In this document: piece by piece, positions 1 to 9,866 of the stretch
Numbering within the stretch: the stretch's first letter is position 1
How the letters are laid out: each line of letters starts with the position of its first letter
Assembly: GCA_963575745.1 (NCBI GenBank)
Contig: CAUYUJ010003662.1
Coordinates: 1-27,500 of the forward strand
DNA length: 27,500 nt
Direction: 5' to 3'
Source of the DNA: Prorocentrum cordatum
Lineage: Eukaryota; Sar; Dinophyceae; Prorocentrales; Prorocentraceae
The notes under the pieces: model-generated
Database searches by the model: none
The model's input: only the letters and a program-made list of their open reading frames with translations
What the model was told of the DNA's origin: nothing
Program-made: the position numbers and the translations under genes

Positions 1-129
1 GGGGGGGGGCGCGGGCCGCCAGAGCGTCCAAAACGGCCTCGGCGAGGAAGCCAAATCATTGGTTATACCAAAACTTGGGCACCATGTTGCCCTTTTTTGA
101 GGGGGAGCTAATTGATGTCGCGCCCCCTG

Positions 130-480
130 TTGAACCGTGACCTCCAAGATGGCCCCAAGAGCGTTCCAAAGGCGCCCAAGAGCGCTGCAAGACGGCCTCA
201 AGAGGCGCCCAGGAGGCCCCAAGAGGCCCCCAAGAGGCTCCCAAAAGACACCCAAGAGGCCCCCAGAGGTTCCAGATGGCGCCAAAACAGCCCAAGAGAG
301 CTCGAGATGACCTCCAAGATCGCTCAGGGCAGACATCGATGACCCAAGATAGCTCAGAACAAGCCTACACGAGGCTCCAAGACCGCCCCAAGAGAGCCCC
401 ACGACAAGCCCCAGGGTGGCCCAAAACGGGTCCAAGAGCGCCCAAGAGCGCCGCAAGAATTGTCCAAGAGGGCCCCAAGA
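130..480 (+). repeat. CCAAGA-type GC-rich minisatellite, left copy
   Basis: Short irregular units built on CCAAGAGG/CGCCCAAGAG repeat for about 350 bp. The reading frames through it are Pro/Arg/Lys-rich on one strand and Trp/Gly/Leu-rich on the other, as expected of translated repeat and not of a gene. Bases 107-160 resemble 2560-2615, including the lead-in to 'gtgacctccaagatggcccc', so this is one member of a dispersed family. Bases 1-110 before it hold only a G run and the degenerate start of the same unit (compare 2316-2345). Confidence 0.75.
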
Positions 481-579
481 GGCCATTTTTCGGTTTCCAA
501 AGGGGGAGCCCGAATCCCACCAGCCCTCAGGGCGTGAGTGGTTTAAAGATTCCCTTTCGGGGAGGGGTTTTCCATTGTT

Positions 580-1440
580 CCTCATCAATAAACACACCCT
601 CCCTCAGACAACCGAGGGCCAACCAGGCACCATGCCAACGACGTGCACACCCGTTCCCCCGCCATCCCTGCCAAAAAATAATACAAACCGCACTCTGCCT
701 CCACATTTGGAGCATGCGTGGCCAACCCGACGCGCCCCCCAAAAGCACCCTTGTCAAAAATCAATGAAAGCACACTGCGGGGCAAAGTCTTGAGTCATGT
801 TCGCGAGGCCCGCGAGCACTTCGTATTGTTTGCGACAGGGACGGCGGGGGTGTCAGCTTATTCCCCGCCGCGCGCTGCGCTACCACCCTTACAAAAAAAC
901 ATGCACATCGCGGCCAAATCTGGGTCATGCGCGGCCATCCCGCGATCATTGTCAAATGGTTTTTGATAAGGATGATGGGGGCGGTGGCGCGTGGCCTTCT
1001 GTACGCAGGCCCACCAGACACAATGATGGGCATTGGTTTTCGACAAGGATGGCGGGGGCCGACGTGTTTCCCGATGCGTGCTGTCACGTGCGCAGGCGCA
1101 CCTGACGCACCCTGCACGCGCCCCGACCACGTCGCACTTGGCGCGGTTGGAGTGCACGGCACACTTGGCGCACTCGGAGCACGCGGCGCATCTGGCGCAC
1201 CAGGCGTGCTTGGCACGCCCAGGCGTGCTTGGCACGCTCGGCCCCCAGGGGTGCTTGGCACGCGTAGCGCCCCTGGAACGCGCGGCGCACCTCGCCCAAA
1301 CGTTTTGCACTTGGGATTGGCTCTGGTTCCCAGTAGCTGCCCATCCAAAGACGACCGCTAAACATGCTCAGGCTCGGGTGTCTATGTGTAGGGAGGGCGG
1401 GCGGAAGTGAGCTAGACGGCTTGCGGGCGGGTGGTCTCGT
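580..1440 (+). repeat. Large tandem segmental duplication, copy 1
   Basis: This block is repeated, with many substitutions and small indels, at about 1460-2250. Matching landmarks are 'cactctgcctccacatttgg', 'acttcgtattgttt', 'cgcgtggccttctg' and 'ccatccaaagacgacc', offset by roughly 830-870 bp. Inside it a motif related to CCATCCCTGCCAAAA appears in both orientations, and 1085-1290 is a short GGCGCACCTGGCGCA-like minisatellite. No convincing protein is encoded. Frames in both directions are open but of low-complexity composition. Confidence 0.8.
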
Positions 1441-1459
1441 GATCATTATTTCCTATTAA

Positions 1460-2250
1460 CATACACCCCGTCCCCCAGGGCGCCCAACGTCCAACCAGGA
1501 ACCATGAGGACACCAACCCGCCCCCCACCATCCCTGCCAAAAAAAAATACAAACCGCACTCTGCCTCCACATTTGGAGCACGCGCGACCAACCCGATGCG
1601 CCCCCCCCACCACCACCACCACCACCATCCCTGACAAACAACCATGCAAGGTACATTGTGGGGCAAAGTTTTGAGTAGTGTTCGTGAGGCCCGCGAACAC
1701 TTCGTATTGTTTGTGACAGGGGCGGCGGGGGTGTCAGCCTATTCCCTGCCGTGAGCAGTGCTACCACCTTACAAAAAATGCACATCGCGGCCAAATCTGG
1801 GCCATGCGCGGCCATCTCGCGATCACCATCAAATTGTCTTTGACAGGGACCGCGGGGGTGGTGGCGCGTGGCCTTCTGTGCGCAGGCCCACCAGACACAA
1901 TGATGGGCATCGGTTTCCGACAAGGATAATGGGTGCCGACATGTTTCCCGATGTGTGCTGTCACGTGCCCAGGGGCACCTGAAGCACTCTACACGTGCCC
2001 CGAACGTGGCGCACCTGGATCGGCTGGAGCGCGCGGCACACCTGGCGCAGTCGGAGCACGTGGCGCATCTGGCGCACCAGGCGTGCTTGACACGCTCGGG
2101 CCCCAGGGGTGCCTGGCGTGCATGGCGCCCGTAGCACGCGCAACTGGGGTCGGCTTTGGTTCCCAGTAGTTGTCCATCCAAAGACGACCGCTGAACATGC
2201 CCAGGCTCGGGTGTTATTTGTGTGTTGGGAGGGCGGGTGGGAGTAAGCTA
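1460..2250 (+). repeat. Large tandem segmental duplication, copy 2
   Basis: Second, diverged copy of the 580-1440 block in the same orientation. It differs by an insertion of CAC triplets near 1602-1627 and a shorter GGCGCACC minisatellite at about 1965-2150. Both copies end in a similar GAG/GTAAGCTAGACGG sequence. No gene is recognised. Confidence 0.8.
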
Positions 2251-2315
2251 GACGGGTTTGCCGACGAGTGTGCAGTTTGGCCCCTCCTTTTACCCCCTAC
2301 CCCGGGGCCTGGAGG

Positions 2316-2720
2316 GGGGGGGGCGCGGGTCGCTAGAGCGTCCAAGATGGCTCCAAGAGGGCCTCTCAGAGCCCAGGATGACTTGCAAGATGGCTGAAGA
2401 TAGCCCCAGATGGCTCCAGATGGCGCCCAAGATGCCCCAAGGCCCACGCGGCCACGGAGCCTCCCAAAGACGCCCCCGAGAGCCCAAAATCTGTTCAAAT
2501 ACCTAGGGAAAATCCATGTCTGTTCCCTTCTCGCGGGTCCGAAGCGGGTTCCGAAGCGGGGGCCCTGATTGACGCCGCGCTCCTTCTCGAGCCGTGGCCT
2601 CCAAGATGGCCCCAAGAGACCTCCCAGACCCCCCCAAAGAGCCCCAAGAGGGCCCCAAGAACCCCAAAAGAGCCCCAAGGGCGTCCAAAGAGGCACCACG
2701 AGGACCCCAAAAGGGCCCGG
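2316..2720 (+). repeat. CCAAGA-type minisatellite, second copy
   Basis: Resumes the pattern seen at 1-480: a G run followed by 'gcgcgggtcgctagagcgtc', then CCAAGATGGC/CCCCAAGAG units. With the first copy it brackets the tandem duplication, so the whole 1-2720 region may be a larger imperfect duplication of about 2.4 kb. Confidence 0.7.
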
Positions 2721-2729
2721 GGAGCACGC

Positions 2730-3010
2730 GGGATGTAGGAGGAACAGGAGAAGGTACGCCCGAAAACAACGACAGCCAGTATGCTTCGCAAGAAGTGCTG
2801 TTTTGGGGTGGGCTGGTGTTGATACGCGAAGCCTGAAGACTGTCGAGCACCATGAAAATACCGAAACTGGAGGGTTTTCACGCGCCAGGCCCTGGGAGGC
2901 GATACTCGTCCGACATTGTTTCGATAGTTTTCTTGATGCTCGAAATGATTTCTGGGACGCGGCCCTCAAATATCACAGGGGACAACATAACCCGAGGGGC
3001 GCAGGAAGCC
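2730..3010 (+). other. Possible short coding island, unrecognised
   Basis: This non-repetitive stretch of balanced composition lies between minisatellite and purine-repeat DNA. One forward frame reads as protein-like sequence with Trp, Phe, His and Asp spread through it, including a segment like 'ILVRHCFDSFLDARNDFW'. I recognise no family, and neighbouring frames on both strands are also open. It could be an exon, a gene relic or chance. Confidence 0.2.
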
Positions 3011-3220
3011 ACATCCCGGGGCCCCCGGGCTGGATTCCCGCCCCCTCCCGCACCCCGCTGGGGGGAGAGGGGGGAGACAGGGATCAGGTGAATTTCTTCG
3101 CTGCGCGACCTCAGGTGGCCCTGCGTGGCCCCGACCCTTCTCCCGGGACCAGCTTTCGTCCCCGGGCCGTTTTCGATGGCCCCGCGCCCCGGCAACGCGC
3201 CCCCGGGAGGCCGAAGTGGA

Positions 3221-3349
3221 GGCCTGGAGGAGGAAAAGGAGGAGGAGGAGGACGACGACGACGAGGAGGACGGGGAGGAGGAGGACGGGGAGGAGGAGGA
3301 GGAGGAGGAGGAGGAGGAGGAGGAGGAGGAGGAGGAGGAGGAGGAGGAT
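3221..3349 (+). repeat. GGA/GAG trinucleotide tract
   Basis: Almost uninterrupted GGA triplets with a few GAC interruptions at its left end. It would be read as Glu or Gly/Arg on the plus strand and Pro/Leu on the minus strand. The polypurine/polypyrimidine asymmetry gives it potential to form a triplex. Confidence 0.95.
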
Positions 3350-3484
3350 AGCCGCGCATCGTCGGAGGTCTGGCCCCGAAGATCCTCCGGCCTCTCCCTG
3401 CCAAAGGCAGCCCTCTCTGCCTTCCTGACCCCCGCGCCCTCCCATGGCGAGGGGCATCGACATTGGGGGGGGCTCAGGGCAGGA

Positions 3485-3680
3485 GGGCTCAGAATCGAAT
3501 CGATGACTCGGATCGGCGATCACCATGAATCGGGCCGGCGGATTCGGCAGCCGAGTCGGAAGAAGACGAATCGGCGGCAGTCGGCAGAGTAGCAGAGCCT
3601 CCAGTGAGAAATCGGAACCCACATCGGAATCGGAAGCCATCGAGATCGAATCGAATCGAGCCGGAGGAATCGAGTCGAGC
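3485..3680. repeat. GAATCG-rich degenerate repeat
   Basis: GAATCG, GAATCGA and CGGAATCG hexamer-like units recur densely. The pattern is interspersed and not strictly periodic. It probably arose by slippage and then diverged. From 3680 to 4240 the sequence is GC-rich with no recognisable gene. About 3716-3745 (CACATCGCCGAGATAGCTCGG) resembles 20203-20227. Confidence 0.55.
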
Positions 3681-4243
3681 CCTTTCAGTGGGGCCGGGGC
3701 ACACCAGCCCCAAATCCTCGACACATCGCCGAGATAGCTCGGCGGCAGGCCCCCGATAGAGCGGAGCCGCACGCTCTCTGGGCGGCGTGGGCGGTCCGGC
3801 CCGCCATTGGCGATGCGCCGGCGATCGGGGCCGAGGCCCCCAGGGCACACGGCCCCATAAGGAACGTTGCCCTGCCCCCTGACGTTCCCCCCCATGGCAC
3901 TCCCTCGCTCGCCATCGCTCGGACGTCCATTCCCCATTCCCCGTGCATGCTTCGATTTTGCTGGTACTTGTTCTGCTCGATGAGCCAAGATGCTCCTCAG
4001 CGGTCGTCGCCGATGGAAAAATGCGCGCGCCCGAGCGATGCTAGCCAAGCTCGGCGAAACGCCCCCGCCCCCCCCTACACCCCGAGCTGCTGTCCAGAGC
4101 GGGAGGTGGGGGGGGGGACTTCGCCGGCCAGCGCTGGGCCCCTGTCGGGGGAGGCCCTCTGGGCCGAGGGACGGGAGGGAAGGGAGGGGGGGAGGAGGTG
4201 TTCTCGACCCTGGTTGGCATTTTGCTTCGATTTCGACCCTTCG

Positions 4244-4600
4244 AACCCAGGGCGACAAATTGGCCCGGGGAAAGGGTCGGAACTTCTGGGGCCGCGGATT
4301 GAAAAACAGCACACAATGTCTCGATCTCGGCCCTTGGGGCCCGTGACCCAGGCCCCGGGGCCATCGAAAACAAACCCAGGAGGACAGATTGGCCCCAGGG
4401 AAGGAAGGGGTCGGAACCTCTGGGGCCGCGGGTGTAAAAACAGCACAAAATGCCTCGATCTCGGCCCTCGGGGCCCGTGCCCCGGACCCTGGCGCCATCG
4501 ATCACGAACCCAGGGGGACAGATTGGCCCCAGGGAAGGGGTCGGAACCTCTGGGCCGCGGATTAAAAAACAGCACAACAAATCGTCGGATGTTTGGGAGT
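4244..4600 (+). repeat. Triplicated 129-134 bp tandem repeat
   Basis: Three copies begin with AACCCAGG at 4244, 4373 and 4507. Each contains GACA(A/G)ATTGGCCC, GGGTCGGAAC(T/C)TCTGG, GCCGCGG and an A-rich ACAGCACA segment; the third is truncated. Copies are highly similar, implying recent duplication. The minus-strand reading is repetitive (FFNPRP/GSDPFPGANLSPWV-like) and I do not regard it as a gene. A diverged inverted relative is suspected near 20435-20505. Confidence 0.85.
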
Positions 4601-4610
4601 GGCGGGGGGG

Positions 4611-4676
4611 AAGAAGAAGAAGAAGAAGAAGAAGAAGAAGAAGAAGAAGAAGAAGAAGAAGAAAGAGAAGAAGAAA
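4611..4676 (+). repeat. AAG trinucleotide microsatellite
   Basis: About twenty uninterrupted AAG triplets followed by slightly degenerate GAAAGAGAAG. It directly abuts the third copy of the 130 bp repeat. Confidence 0.95.
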
Positions 4677-5410
4677 CATTCCGTTGGTGGCCTGGCTCGT
4701 CCAGTTGAAAATTTCGAGAAGGCCAAGATACTATCCAATATTTAGGGTCGCGCCCGACGCACCAGACGCGGCCACGAGCTACCCGTGTCCATGCCCGAGG
4801 ACAAACACCCTCTACGCCGAACCATGTCCTGAACATGACGACACCTCGAGGATCCTTCCGGAACTCCAAATGTATCCTGGAAGCGCAACACATCCTTGGA
4901 ATTCGAGTCGTACTGGGCCGATCCTCCTCCACGCTGCACATATCTCTGACCTACTGTCCCAACCTCCTCATTTACTACCGTTTCCCTCAGCATACTACTG
5001 GAGCTCTGGGACCTTGAGTGGGCCACCGAGGGAGGTGTGAAAATCCTCCTCAAGGGCCTCTGGGATCCCGTCAACGTCCTGCGAATACCACTGCGCGAAG
5101 GCGGAAAGATGGCGAAATGCCCCTCAAGGGCCTCTGGATCCTCGGGCACTGGGGAAAAAGGTCTAGACATTGCATGGTGGTGGTATCGATATGGATGCGA
5201 TCGCTGCGGGCACTCGCTTTCGCCACGTCCTGGTCTCTGTCGACGCACACGCAGCTGCTTGCACAGTCGCCTGCACGATGCGGTACAAATCCAAACTGAG
5301 CGTGGTTCCAGCATCCGCGCTGGCAGGCAAAAATGGAACCACGGCGGGCGCCGATACCAATGGCGGCCGCCTCGTAGCGTTCAAACGTGTCCCTGATGAA
5401 TTCAAATGTC
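4677..5410 (-). other. Weakly coding-like island, strand uncertain
   Basis: Non-repetitive sequence between an AAG tract and a long purine tract. Long frames are open in both directions. On the minus strand, bases about 5404-5075 read as a compositionally normal peptide that starts near 'TFEFIRDTFERYEAAAIG' and contains several cysteines. A second minus frame is open from 5314 to 4742. On the plus strand, 4700-5040 is also open. No family is recognised and no splice sites can be fixed. This could be one or two exons of an unknown gene. Confidence 0.2.
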
Positions 5411-5414
5411 GGTG

Positions 5415-5632
5415 CGGACGGGGGCAGGGAGGGAGGGGGGGCCGAGGCGGGGGAAAGGCAGGGAGGCAGGGGGAGGAAGGGAGAAAGGGTGGGAGGAAAG
5501 TAAAGCGAGAGAGAGAGAGAGAGAGGGGCGAGAGAAGGGCGGAGGTAGAGGAAGGGAGGAAGGGAGGGGGGGAGGGAGGCGAGGGGCACGAGAAAGAGTA
5601 AGACAGAGAGACATAGACTGACAGACAGACTG
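5415..5632 (+). repeat. Long purine-rich tract with GA and GACA microsatellites
   Basis: Nearly all-purine plus strand of GGGA, GGAA and GAGA units, with a perfect (GA)n stretch near 5509-5525 and a short GACA run near 5604-5632. No gene is supported. Confidence 0.9.
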
Positions 5633-5825
5633 TTTGCGTCGGCGGCTGGGCAGACGGCGACTGCTCCGGCGAAATGGCAACAGGGGACACGGTGTATGCA
5701 AAATAAGGCCGCAATGCACGGACGAGGAGGAGGAGGCGCCACGGCGCGACTGGGGGAGAGGAGCCCGAGCCACTCAGAGCTGCCGGCCGCGGCGGGGGGG
5801 CCGCCGAGGTGGAAGACCAGCGCTG

Positions 5826-6015
5826 GCACTGAGCTGCACTGGGCTGCACTGAGCTGAAGTTGGGGGGGCAGCACTGCGCTGCAATTGATGATTGGGACAC
5901 AACGCAGCGGACCTCGACCCGGCCCAAGGCGGGCCCAGGCAGGGCAGCGACGGGGGGGGAAGCCAGCGCGCCGAGCTGCACTGAGCTGCACTGAGCTGAG
6001 CTGGGCAGGACAGAG
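5826..6015 (+). repeat. TGAGCTGCAC decamer repeats
   Basis: The decamer GAGCTGCACT occurs in short runs at 5826-5860 and 5973-6000, with isolated degenerate copies between and after them. The surrounding 5640-6220 is GC-rich and otherwise featureless. Confidence 0.75.
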
Positions 6016-6221
6016 CTGCGCGACATAAGCTGGGGGAACGCGCGGCCCAGCGGACCGAGCGGCAAGAGAGAGGCAACGGGGGCGCCAGCGCGGCCTGGCG
6101 AACCGCCAGGCGCGGCCCAGAGGGCAGCCGACGCACCCAGACCGGGGAAGGCGGCCAGCGGGGAGCCGGCCGCTCGCAAGCATAGGCGCGGGCGGGCACG
6201 CACCTGCGCGCGAAAGGGGGG

Positions 6222-6410
6222 CACGCCCCGAGCGGGGGGAGCTTGCGGGGGGGCACCGAACAGATGCACGATGGGACGCAGCCACAAAGGCAAAGAAAGA
6301 CGGCGGGCAGGCCCCGAGCAGGAGCTGGAGGCCTGCGGGGGAGCACCGAATAGGTTCGCGACGCGAGAAGCCACGAAGGCAGGAAGGGGAGGGCGGCGGC
6401 AAAAGGACCC
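6222..6410 (+). repeat. 90 bp direct duplication
   Basis: GCTTGCGGGGGGGCACCGA at 6241 recurs as GCCTGCGGGGGAGCACCGA at 6331. The flanks correspond too: GCCCCGAGC before each, and a CAGCCACAAAGGCA / AAGCCACGAAGGCA segment after. It is a diverged tandem duplication with no associated gene. Confidence 0.7.
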
Positions 6411-6467
6411 ACAATCAGGGCAGGGCAGGGGCGCCACGCTCAGCACAAGTCGAGGCCCTGAAGGCCA

Positions 6468-7308
6468 CTAGCTGCGGTCGCTGGAAGCTGACCAGCGCTG
6501 GCGGGAAGGGCCATTGCTAGGCCACGAGGAGTCCGCCGGCCGCTTCCATTTCCCGTGCGAAGGAGCACCCTTCCCTTTGCAGATTGCGAGGTCGGAGTGT
6601 TGCCTCTGCTCGTCAAGTTCGCAATACCACTCGGAGTTCCAATCGACGCGCATGCCCTTGTTCCAGCAGAGCCTGCGCACGTTGCAGTTGACTTCGCCGA
6701 GGTCAGCAACGAAGCCCTCGCAGATGTCAGGGTCGCGACGCCGTGGGTCTTTGTCTGAGCGGGGCCCAGACTCGCGATCGCAAACGGCCCTCCACCCAGT
6801 GGTGAGCATGGGGCCGCAGATAGGCGCAGAGACAATCGTCCCTGTCCGAGTGAGGAGCGAGCAACGAGACAGAGGGCGCGCGGCGCGGTGTCGCCCCCCG
6901 TCTCCAGGGCGGGGTGGTCTCCGCTGAGCTTCGGCCGCACTCCCTCTGAGGTGCGTCTGGGCTGCGCTGTTCGCCAGTCCTGGGGGCTTTGCTCGCCGGT
7001 TCATCCTCCGCGGTCGGCGATGCGCCGGAGGGGGGCGCCGCTGGCTGCGGGGGCACGGCGCGGATGGGGCTGGTAGAGGAGCGCTCGCGGACTGCTGGCC
7101 GAGAGGAGTTGCCGGGGCCGCGCTGCCTACCGGAACGCCCACTGGAGGGACTTTCCACGGGGGCGCCATTGCTCCAGTCGCAGGAGCAATTGCGGGAGGG
7201 CTCGCCAGAGGCGGAGCGGGGGCTGGAGCTCCTCCCTGCCTTGTCCTGCCGAGCCTCCGGGGAGGCGCCCGATGAGTCGGCGCGCCCGCCCTTGTCGCTG
7301 GCGCGCAC
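6468..7308 (-). CDS. Hypothetical gene, cysteine-rich C-terminal part
   Basis: The last about 130 codons (6860-6471, TAG stop at 6470-6468) read as normal protein with seven cysteines and several tryptophans. They include 'CEGFVADLGEVNCNVRRLCW' and a WYCELDEQ segment, followed by a basic, Trp-containing tail. The Cys spacing could suit a metal-binding or disulphide-bonded fold, but I recognise no family. Upstream, from 7308 to about 6860, a different minus frame is a Ser/Pro/Arg-rich linker-like sequence, so a splice or frameshift near 6860 would be needed to join them. Plus-strand frames here are also open but lack the aromatic and cysteine content. Exon limits are uncertain. Confidence 0.35.
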
Positions 7309-7399
7309 TGGTGCAGTTCCCCGCCCAGAGGAAGTGGGAGACTCGTTCCAGGCGCGTCGCTCCGTGCTGGGCCTCGGCGGCGCTGGGGGGTAGCAGTCT

Positions 7400-7828
7400 G
7401 GGTCGCTCCGCGCGCGGGGAGCTGCCGCGGGGTCGCTGAGCTGCCGACTCCTTTTTGGCCGTTAGCTGGCGGAATGCCGGCACCCGCAGGCCAGCGCCGG
7501 GGGGGGCCCCGTGAAAGTCAGCCTCTGCTTTCCGGCTGTTATCCGAGCGCCCCGCACCGTCGGGTCTTGAAGCGACGTGATCCTTTTTGACTCTTGTTAG
7601 CCGAACAACACCTCCTGGCTGCACCATGCCGGGTCTCGCCAATTTTCCAGTCGCTCTGGGGTCGTGCTCGCTGCGGCACGCGCCCCACTCGTCGGGCCCC
7701 TTGCGCGAGCTGGCGGAAGCACGGGAGGCGCCGGGGCCATGGGAGGTCTGCCGGCGCGGGCGATTGACCAGGAGGGCCAGGCTGGCACGCCCACCGCCCC
7801 ACTGGATTCCCGTCCAGGTTCGGGCCAT
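7400..7828 (-). CDS. Possible internal exon of the same hypothetical gene
   Basis: The minus frame that begins at ATG 7828-7826 is open to 7127. Its most protein-like portion is about 7828-7400, with WTGIQW near the start and a mixed charged/hydrophobic segment (VVRLTRVKKDHVASRP) in the middle. The rest is rich in Arg, Ala, Ser and Pro. It lies between the two stronger minus-strand coding islands, which is the main reason to link it to them. No domain is recognised. Given GC-rich composition, long open frames arise by chance, so support is weak. Confidence 0.25.
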
Positions 7829-8407
7829 CCTCGACAGGGACGGTCGCGACCTGTTCCCTCAAGGGATGCTCGAGGGAAAAGAAGGGGCGGGGCGCCCCGC
7901 GCCCAGGCGCCCGGGCAGCCCGGCAGCCTATCGGCGCCCCCCGACCCAGACCACAAGGTGCCTGGGCCACCAAACCAAAGGCAGACCCCCGGCGTGCGGC
8001 AAGCGTCGCGGGCACCGCCGACCTCGGCACCTCCCCTCGGCAGCGGCCCGGCCCCCGGCCGCCCGTGCGACGGCCGCGCGCCCCGGGGGCTGACGGCCCA
8101 GGCAGCGTCAGCCCATGCAGGAGCAGGTCCGCCACGGAACCATTAACGCCCCGTTCCCCCGGCGATCGCAGGGCCACCTCGCGCGGGCCCCCGGCTGCCG
8201 GCAGGCGTGGCTCGCAGCAAGCCCCCGCGCGGCGGGGCAGGACCGCGTCCGGCGGCCGCCCCGAGAGTTCCCGCAGCCCCGTCCCCAGGGCGCGCCGTCG
8301 GCAGACCAGGTCACTGGACGCGGGGGTCGCTCACGCCCGGCTCGATTTGGTCGCCCCCCATGCCGACGCTGGGAGGGGAGAGGACAGCCCCGGGAGGCAC
8401 GCCCGTT

Positions 8408-8424
8408 GGGGGGGGGGGGGGGGG
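8408..8424 (+). repeat. 17-nt G homopolymer
   Basis: An uninterrupted run of G within a very GC-rich stretch. Bases 7830-8440 otherwise show no recognisable gene or repeat. Confidence 0.95.
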
Positions 8425-8442
8425 CGAAGAGGTTTTTCCTGG

Positions 8443-9013
8443 CCCCCGACAGTCCGCCTCCCAGGTACTCCGGGCCGGTGGCTAGGTGTCCTTCTGGGAG
8501 AAGGCCAACGCTGGACCCCAGGAGGGCCTGCGAAACAGCGCAGACGGAGCAGCTGTGGGTCTGCAGGCTGGAGAGGTCCGCAGGGGGGGCGAGGTTGGCC
8601 AGGACGCCCAGGGTGGGCTCCAGGGGAAAGTGACTGTGGGAAGCCATTCTCCACGGCACGCCAGCTTTGTCCCCCTGCACGTCAGGGCGGCGGCGCGCCA
8701 GAGTGACCAACCGAGAGCATGCTTTGATGAAGGCCTCTAAGCGCCCGTGTACTCTGCGGAACTCCGCGTCCACGAGGTTGTCGGCGGGGCCGAAGCTGTC
8801 GCGGACTGGAATGCGGGCATGAGAGTAGGGGAGACACATGTCAAGAATGGTCTCAAGAATGTCGCCGAGGTGGCTGGGGCTTCCGCAGGGAGCCACGTTG
8901 GGCCACGGCTCCCTGATCATAAGGAGCATCAGTACCAGGATAGTGTTCAACCTTGTGCACTGGACGGTTGCCCCACTGCAGTCCTTGAGCAGGTTGCAGG
9001 GCCCATCGAGGGG
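8443..9013 (-). CDS. Hypothetical exon, unrecognised protein
   Basis: This minus-strand frame is open from just after a TGA at 9016-9014. It has strikingly normal composition for about 165 codons: a Cys-containing start, a hydrophobic helix (LNTILVLMLLMI), then 'LGDILETILDMCLPYSHARI' and an apparently amphipathic helix around 'LEAFIKACSRLVTLARRR'. After about 8443 it decays into Pro/Gly/Arg-rich sequence beside a 17-G run. There is no ATG at the left edge of the good sequence, so it is probably an internal exon entered by splicing. It may be an upstream exon of the 6468-7828 gene on the same strand. No family is recognised. Confidence 0.4.
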
Positions 9014-9149
9014 TCAGCCTTGCTGGCCGCTGAGAGCTGCTCGGCGTTGCAGAGACGGGGCGCCTTGTTGGCGGGTGCAGTCACAGGTGGCAGCGCCCCA
9101 CGCCGCTGGGGGGGGCCTGGCGGTGCCGTCGGGAGTGCCTCACGCATGA

Positions 9150-9440
9150 CGTTCTAGTATCATGTCCTTGATCAGTTGTCGTCACGCTGTTCCAACTTGA
9201 TTTGGGGCTTGGAGTGCCCCGTGAAGACTCTTCTTCTAGCGTGCCTTGATCGATTGTCGTCGCAACTTTGATCACAATATTCGTGAATTCAGAGTTTGGG
9301 TTGCTATGCACCCACACGAGTTGTGTTCTTTTACACACGACATAATGCACGCCAGTGCAAGCACCCGCGTCTATATATTTGACGTGGCATCGTTCTCCAG
9401 ATAAGCTTGCCTTATAGGAGTCCTAGCTCATCATAAGTAG
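9150..9440. other. AT-richer spacer with short direct repeat
   Basis: The base composition shifts towards AT. CCTTGATCAGTTGTCGTC at about 9162 recurs as CCTTGATCGATTGTCGTC at about 9244, an 82 bp offset. A minus frame of 89 codons crosses the region but shows no recognisable motif. Confidence 0.5.
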
Positions 9441-9569
9441 TTGGTCTTTCGGACCCCCCCCCCTTTTTTCGAACGGCACCCCCTAACTTCCAGTGGCACC
9501 CCCCTCCCCCCCCCCCTTCTGCAAATGCCCCCCCTCCCCTCTTATTTCCAATGGCACCCCTTTCTTCTC

Positions 9570-9722
9570 CTTGCCTGCTTGCACTTGATCGCTTGCCCTT
9601 GCTTGCTCTTGCTTGCTCTTGATTGCCCTTGCTTGCACTTGATCGCTGGCTCTTGCTTGCTTGTGATTGCTCGCTTGCGCTTGCTTGCTTCCGCTTGCTT
9701 GCTTGCGTTTGCTTGATTTTGC
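9570..9722 (+). repeat. CTTG/CTTGCT short tandem repeat
   Basis: TTGCTTGC, CTTGATCGC and CTTGCTCTTG units alternate for 150 bp. The preceding 9440-9570 carries C-homopolymers and a degenerate repeat of TTCCA(A/G)TGGCACCCC. Confidence 0.85.
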
Positions 9723-9866
9723 TCCTCCCGCCCTGCTCCCGTCTTGCTTTCGTCCTCCCCCTGTCCTCCTCTCGCCCTGCTCCTGTCCTCGTATCTATTT
9801 GGAGTCAACGCTGGCTGATATTCCCCACCTCTTCCATCCCTTGCCCCCCAACCTCGTCACTCGAAA

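Noticed and set aside
9368-9382. TATA-box promoter (CTATATATTTGAC)
   Set aside because: It is isolated, with no downstream coding island on the same strand. Dinoflagellate-type genomes are not known for canonical TATA promoters.
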